From: an uncultured Pseudobdellovibrionaceae bacterium
Lineage (GTDB): Bacteria > Bdellovibrionota > Bdellovibrionia > Bdellovibrionales > JAMPXM01
Assembly (NCBI GenBank): GCA_934277865.1
Contig: CAKQVW010000121.1
Span: 1 to 8,230, forward strand
Direction of reading: 5' to 3'
DNA length: 8,230 bases
Shown: positions 4,440 to 8,230 of the stretch, one piece after another
Numbering within the stretch: position 1 is the stretch's first letter
Layout: every line of letters begins with the position of its first letter
The notes under the pieces: model-generated
Told to the model about the DNA's origin: nothing
The model's input: only the letters and a program-made list of their open reading frames with translations
Databases searched by the model: none
Program-made: the position numbers and the translations under genes

Positions 4440-6809
4440 ATGCTCAGCGCTAGTTTAGAAAGACTTCTTAACTCGGCCGTGCGAATCGCCAGAGACGCCA
4501 GGCATGAGTTCGTCAGCCTCGAGCACATTCTCCTCGCCTTCTCCGAGGACGAAGAGGTCCTCGAAATTCTTCAAGCCGTCGGCTGCGACGTGAATTTACT
4601 GAGAGAAGAATTAGAGACCTTTCTCGAAAATCACGCTCCCCGCCTTCGACTTTTGAAAGCTCAGGGCGGCGCCGAGCTGGAGAACACCAACGTGCCCGTA
4701 GGCTGGAAACCCGAGTTCACACTGGCTTGCCATCGCCTTCTTCAGCGCGCGGTGATCCAGGTGCAAAGTGCGGGGAGAGATCAGGTTCACCCCGGCAACG
4801 TGCTGATTGCGCTCTTTAACGAGGCCGAGTCACACGCTGTTCACTTCCTTGAAAAGCAAGGCGTGAATCAGTTTGATATCGTGAACTACGTGGCGCACGG
4901 CGCACCGAAATACGGGGCAGAAACGCCCAATCTCACCGGCCGAAAGTCCGAGCCCAAAGCCGGCAAATCCGGCCCAACTGCCAAAGCCGGCTCCTCGCCA
5001 GAAAACGAGGCCGAGCACGATATCGACGGCCTACCGAAGGATTCCTCCAAACAGTCGAAGAATCCCTTGGCACTGTTTTGCATGAACTTAAATGAACGCG
5101 CTCTGAGTGGAAAGATCGATCCCCTCGTCGGGCGAGACGACGTCATCGAACGCGCCGTTCAAGTTCTCTCACGAAGAACCAAAAATAACCCGCTTCTCAT
5201 AGGTGAACCCGGTGTCGGCAAAACGGCGATCGCAGATGGTCTTGCACTTCGAATCGTGGAAAAGAAAGTTCCCGCAATCTTAGAAGATGCCGTCATCTAC
5301 TCGCTTGATATGGGCGCACTTTTGGCTGGAACCAAGTTCCGTGGAGACTTTGAAGAGCGCTTGAAAGCCGTCGTCAAAGCTCTGGCCGACGAACCTCACG
5401 GGATTTTGTTTATCGACGAGATTCACACGCTCGTCGGCGCTGGCGCGACATCCAGCGGCTCGATGGATGCTTCAAACCTTTTGAAACCGGGTCTCGCCAA
5501 CGGTTCTCTCAGTTGTATTGGATCGACCACTTACAAAGAGTTCCGCCAGCATTTTGAAAAAGACCGCGCCCTTGCCCGTCGTTTTCAGAAGATCGACGTG
5601 CGGGAGCCCACCGTCGAGGAAACCATCAAGATCCTAGAAGGCCTGCGCGAACGTTATGAGGCTCATCACAACGTCACGTATTCCGAAGGCGCTCTCAAAG
5701 CCGCATCCGAATTGGCCGCGCGCTACATTCAGGGTCGCCAACTTCCGGACAAAGCGATTGACGTGATGGACGAGGCCGGTGCCCGCACACGAATTCGTTC
5801 AAAAGACGAGAAACGAAAAACCATTCGCGTTGCCGACATCGAAAAGGTCGTCGCGTCGATGGCGCAAGTTCCTGTGCAATCGGTGAATGTCGCCGACAAA
5901 GCCGCACTGAAGGACCTAGAAGGCCAAATGCGAGCCGTGGTGTTTGGACAAGACGAAGCGATCAACCGGATCTCGTCTTCGATTAAACTTTCGCGCTCGG
6001 GCCTTGGGCGCGAAAACAAACCCATCGGCTGTTACCTCTTCGCCGGCCCCACGGGCGTCGGTAAAACCGAGGTGGCCAAACAGCTGGCAAAAGTCCTGGG
6101 AAATCAGTTCCTCCGATTCGACATGTCTGAGTACATGGAAAAACACGCCGTTTCACGTCTGGTCGGCGCGCCTCCAGGCTATGTTGGGTACGAAGAAGGT
6201 GGTCTTCTCACCGAGGCCGTTTCGCGAAACCCCTACTCGGTCGTATTGTTGGATGAAGTCGAAAAAGCTCATCCTGATCTTATGAGCATCTTGCTGCAGG
6301 TGATGGACAATGGGACGCTCACGGACTCGCACGGCAAGGTGGCCGACTTCCGCAATACGGTGGTGATCCTCACAACCAACGCCGGAGCGGCCGACGCTCA
6401 GAAAAGTGCCATCGGGATCGGTGCGACCAGTGCTGGATCGAGTACCGATAAACAAAGCGAGGCCATCAAACGTGCCTTCACACCGGAATTTTTGAATCGT
6501 CTGGACGCGACGATTCAGTTCCAACCGCTTCCAGAAGAAGTCGTGCTGAAGGTCGTCGCGAAGTTTGTCGAGGAATTCAAAGCACAGTTGGCGAAGAAAA
6601 AAGTCGTGCTCACGACCACGGCCGCCGCCGACAAGTGGTTACTGAAAAAAGGCTTTGATCCTCTTCTTGGCGCGCGTCCCATGGCTCGCGCAATTGACGA
6701 CCACATGAAGAAGCCTCTGGTTGATGAGATTCTCTTTGGCCGTCTAGAAAAAGGCGGCAAAGTCGCAGTTGACGTGAAAGACGACAAGCTGGTCTTCGCG
6801 TTCGACTAG
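4440..6809 (+). CDS. clpA: ClpA, AAA+ unfoldase of the ClpAP protease
   Basis: ClpA unfolds substrates in the cytoplasm and feeds them to ClpP. The 789-residue product has the double Clp N-domain (about 1-155), which docks ClpS, and a hydrophilic Lys/Pro/Ser/Glu linker (about 157-207) that is longer than in E. coli. D1 has Walker A GEPGVGKT (255-262) and Walker B ILFIDEIH (322-329); D2 has Walker A GPTGVGKT (536-543) and Walker B VVLLDEVEKAH (601-611). The ClpP-docking loop is IGIG (658-661), where E. coli has IGL. There is no coiled-coil middle domain, which separates it from ClpB and ClpC. The protein ends at VFAFD and lacks the Ala/Lys/His-rich tail of E. coli ClpA. The ATG at 4440 has an AGAGGGG site five bases upstream. 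It is the second gene of the clpS operon; no clpP is in view. It converges with dinB, with 13 bases between stops and no terminator. Confidence 0.98.
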   Translation: MLSASLERLLNSAVRIARDARHEFVSLEHILLAFSEDEEVLEILQAVGCDVNLLREELETFLENHAPRLRLLKAQGGAELENTNVPVGWKPEFTLACHRLLQRAVIQVQSAGRDQVHPGNVLIALFNEAESHAVHFLEKQGVNQFDIVNYVAHGAPKYGAETPNLTGRKSEPKAGKSGPTAKAGSSPENEAEHDIDGLPKDSSKQSKNPLALFCMNLNERALSGKIDPLVGRDDVIERAVQVLSRRTKNNPLLIGEPGVGKTAIADGLALRIVEKKVPAILEDAVIYSLDMGALLAGTKFRGDFEERLKAVVKALADEPHGILFIDEIHTLVGAGATSSGSMDASNLLKPGLANGSLSCIGSTTYKEFRQHFEKDRALARRFQKIDVREPTVEETIKILEGLRERYEAHHNVTYSEGALKAASELAARYIQGRQLPDKAIDVMDEAGARTRIRSKDEKRKTIRVADIEKVVASMAQVPVQSVNVADKAALKDLEGQMRAVVFGQDEAINRISSSIKLSRSGLGRENKPIGCYLFAGPTGVGKTEVAKQLAKVLGNQFLRFDMSEYMEKHAVSRLVGAPPGYVGYEEGGLLTEAVSRNPYSVVLLDEVEKAHPDLMSILLQVMDNGTLTDSHGKVADFRNTVVILTTNAGAADAQKSAIGIGATSAGSSTDKQSEAIKRAFTPEFLNRLDATIQFQPLPEEVVLKVVAKFVEEFKAQLAKKKVVLTTTAAADKWLLKKGFDPLLGARPMARAIDDHMKKPLVDEILFGRLEKGGKVAVDVKDDKLVFAFD

Positions 6810-6822
6810 AGAAGACTGACGT

Positions 6823-7953
6823 TTACAGGAATTCCAGCTGAACCGATCGGTCGACATTGGTCGACCCTTCGGACTTTTTGTCGGCGTGGCTCCCGGACTC
6901 CAATTTTACGCCGATTCCAAGCAGACGAACAGGCCGAGTCTCGCCATCGAGAGCTTGTTCCAGAAGCTCGCGAAAGTCTTGAAGGGATGGCACCTGTTCG
7001 AGACGCCAACTTCGCTCTCGACCCTTTTGTCGAAAGTTATCGAATTTGAGTTTCACAACAATGGACCGGATTCGAACATTCGAGTTCTCTCCCCCTGGCG
7101 CCATGCTGCTGGCTCGGAACCGAGCAAACCGTTCGGCGAAATCTTCGTAAACCTCTGGCAGTTTGCCGATGATCTCCGCCCGCGACACCAGATTCTGATC
7201 ATAGGTCTCTTCGACCGAGAGCGACTTTCTTTCACGCGTGGTGACCACGGGCCGATGGTCGATGCCCCGAGAGAACTCATAGAGTTGGGCGCCCCATGAG
7301 CCAAAGATCTCAATCATCTCAGCTAGAGTTTTTGCCTGCAGTTCACCACACGTTCGAAATCCAAGGCTCTGAAGCTTTTTAGCCGTGACCTTGCCGACAC
7401 CCCAAATCTTCTCAATCGGGAGGGTCTTCATAAACGACTCGACCTGCTCGGGACGGATCACAGCCAACCCATCTGGTTTATTGAGATCACTTGCGATCTT
7501 CGCCAAGAACTTATTGGGTGCAACACCCGCACTCGCCGTCAGTCCCAATTCGTTTTGAATTTCGCGACGAATTCGGCCGGCAATCTTCGCGGCCATTCCA
7601 CCTTCGATTTCAGAATGCGTCACATCGAGATACGCCTCGTCGAGGCTGAGAGGCTCAATTCGGTCTGAGTAACGCTCGAGAATATTCCGAACCTTTTGGC
7701 TCTCGACTTTGTACTTGGAAAAATCAGGAGGAATGAGAATTAATCCTGGGCAGAGCCGCACCGCCTGCGTCGAGGTCATCGCCGAACGCACGCCGAACTT
7801 ACGAGCCTCGTAACTAGCAGTCGTGAGAACACCTCGACCACCGACATTGCCACCAACCGCAAGCGGCAGGCCCTTTAGACGAGGCTGATGTTTCACCTCT
7901 ACCGCAGCGTAGAAGCAATCCATGTCGATATGAATGATTTTGCGCCCGTCCAC
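6823..7953 (-). CDS. dinB: DNA polymerase IV (Y-family translesion polymerase)
   Basis: DinB copies past damaged bases and extends mismatched ends. With the GTG start at 7953 the product is 376 residues, slightly above the E. coli 351. The palm shows KIIHIDMDCFYAAVE with catalytic Asp10, Tyr15 at the steric-gate position (Phe13 in E. coli), and SLDEAYLDV with catalytic Asp105 and Glu106. ARKFGVRSAM, SAGVAPNKFLAKIASDLNKP and the helix-hairpin-helix IWGVGKVTAKKL follow. A little-finger domain comes next, ending in QLEFL (372-376), a beta-clamp-binding peptide. An upstream TTG at 7989 would add 12 residues but overlap the divergent gene and has no Shine-Dalgarno. I prefer GTG because it gives the family-like N-terminus and lies 7 bases after a -10-like element, although it too lacks a well-spaced Shine-Dalgarno. 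No TTAC-N3-GTAA or E. coli-type LexA box was seen, so SOS control is unsupported here. Confidence 0.96.
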   Translation of the reverse strand: MDGRKIIHIDMDCFYAAVEVKHQPRLKGLPLAVGGNVGGRGVLTTASYEARKFGVRSAMTSTQAVRLCPGLILIPPDFSKYKVESQKVRNILERYSDRIEPLSLDEAYLDVTHSEIEGGMAAKIAGRIRREIQNELGLTASAGVAPNKFLAKIASDLNKPDGLAVIRPEQVESFMKTLPIEKIWGVGKVTAKKLQSLGFRTCGELQAKTLAEMIEIFGSWGAQLYEFSRGIDHRPVVTTRERKSLSVEETYDQNLVSRAEIIGKLPEVYEDFAERFARFRASSMAPGGENSNVRIRSIVVKLKFDNFRQKGRERSWRLEQVPSLQDFRELLEQALDGETRPVRLLGIGVKLESGSHADKKSEGSTNVDRSVQLEFL

Positions 7954-7968
7954 GACCCTGGTTATCCT
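7940..7968 (+). promoter_or_regulatory. Candidate promoter of the right-end gene, overlapping the dinB promoter
   Basis: TTGCGC (7940-7945), a 17-base spacer and TATCCT (7963-7968) form a modest sigma-70-like element on the plus strand, with -35 3 of 6 and -10 4 of 6. The -35 lies inside the dinB coding sequence. The predicted start falls at about 7974-7976, on the ATG at 7975. Confidence 0.35.
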
Positions 7969-7989
7969 GGATGAATGAGGAAAATTCAA
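7961..7989 (-). promoter_or_regulatory. Candidate dinB promoter, overlapping the divergent promoter
   Basis: On the minus strand TTGAAT (7989-7984), 17 bases and GATAAC (7966-7961) form a moderate sigma-70-like element, 4 of 6 at each box. Its -35 lies inside the divergent gene and its -10 overlaps that gene's -10 by four bases. The predicted start is at or just before the GTG at 7953. Confidence 0.4.
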
Positions 7990-8230
7990 TTCGGAATCGT
8001 AGTTTTGGGTTTTGTCGCGGTATCTCGCTGCACAACAGTTTCGGAGATCAGCGACGTTGGCCTGCGCGCACCGAATGCCTCGCTTTCAGAGTCCTCTCGT
8101 TCGTCGCGGCAATCGGATCATGCGACAACAGTTCTGAATCGTTATCGCGAAAGTCTGCAATTCTCCGTCTCTGGAAAAGTCGACGACGCCTGCAGCGGTT
8201 TTCTCGGAATTTCAGAAGACGACTCAATCC
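7975..8230 (+). CDS. Probable exported protein, N-terminal part, runs off window
   Basis: I do not recognise this gene. The first 85 codons are open and the end lies beyond the window. The N-terminus, MRK followed by a hydrophobic run (QFGIVVLGFVAVS) and a Cys at residue 19, looks like a signal peptide. It could be a lipoprotein, but Arg just before the Cys is a poor fit to the lipobox [LVI][ASTVI][GAS]C. The next 35 residues are rich in Ser, Thr and Arg, as in a flexible tether, followed by VLNRYRESLQFSVSGKVDDA, which may start a folded domain. The start at 7975 lacks a well-spaced Shine-Dalgarno. An ATG at 7971 opens another frame that also stays open, but its product is Arg-rich and less protein-like. 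It diverges from dinB with 21 bases between start codons. Confidence 0.6.
   Translation, partial: MRKIQFGIVVLGFVAVSRCTTVSEISDVGLRAPNASLSESSRSSRQSDHATTVLNRYRESLQFSVSGKVDDACSGFLGISEDDSI

Noticed and set aside
6886..7299. 137-codon open frame on the plus strand opposite dinB
   Set aside because: Lies within a clear dinB frame; no independent start signal or domain.
7940..8000. LexA/SOS box for dinB
   Set aside because: Neither CTG-N10-CAG in the right context nor TTAC-N3-GTAA is present in the promoter gap.

Overview
The window looks like chromosomal DNA from a free-living or predatory member of the Bdellovibrionota / former Deltaproteobacteria. The main clue is the pilin: after the usual N-terminal helix it has the Glu-Trp-x-x-Tyr ... 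Gly-Tyr-x-Pro-x-Gly ... Tyr-x-Val-Gly-Phe pattern that I associate with that group. The other genes are widespread housekeeping genes (DnaK, DnaJ, ClpS, ClpA, DinB). The taxonomic placement is an inference. I see no insertion sequence, phage gene, CRISPR array, rRNA or tRNA, and no base-composition shift that would suggest a recent island.

Layout. Positions 1-3464 are read on the minus strand in the order pilA (type IV pilin, own strong terminator), a membrane-anchored helical-repeat protein of unknown function, dnaJ, and the first 229 codons of dnaK, which leaves the window at position 1. Positions 3465-4022 are a gene-free divergent region rich in inverted repeats. The plus strand then carries clpS and clpA, an evident operon for the N-degron adaptor and its AAA+ unfoldase. 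dinB (DNA polymerase IV) lies on the minus strand and converges on clpA with a 13-base gap. A plus-strand gene for a probable exported protein starts 22 bases from the dinB start and runs off the right end.

How the genes fit together. Two protein quality-control modules flank the pilin: the DnaJ/DnaK folding machine and the ClpS/ClpA degradation machine. dnaJ comes before dnaK, the reverse of the common order. Each has, just upstream, the same two-part element CTTGAC(C/G)-N13-CCTCA(T/G)AT, which closely resembles an RpoH (sigma-32) heat-shock promoter. The dnaK copy overlaps a 16-bp palindrome that could be an operator. I saw no CIRCE element.

The most unusual pattern is in the translation starts. 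dnaK, pilA, clpS and clpA have clear or reasonable Shine-Dalgarno sequences. dnaJ, the helical-repeat gene, dinB and the right-end gene have none, and in each a promoter -10-like element ends only 6-9 bases before the start codon. That predicts leaderless mRNAs. For the dinB / right-end pair the two -10 elements overlap inside a 21-bp gap, which would make a very compact bidirectional promoter. All promoter calls are sequence matches by eye and need transcript-end mapping. No wholly new multi-gene system is evident.
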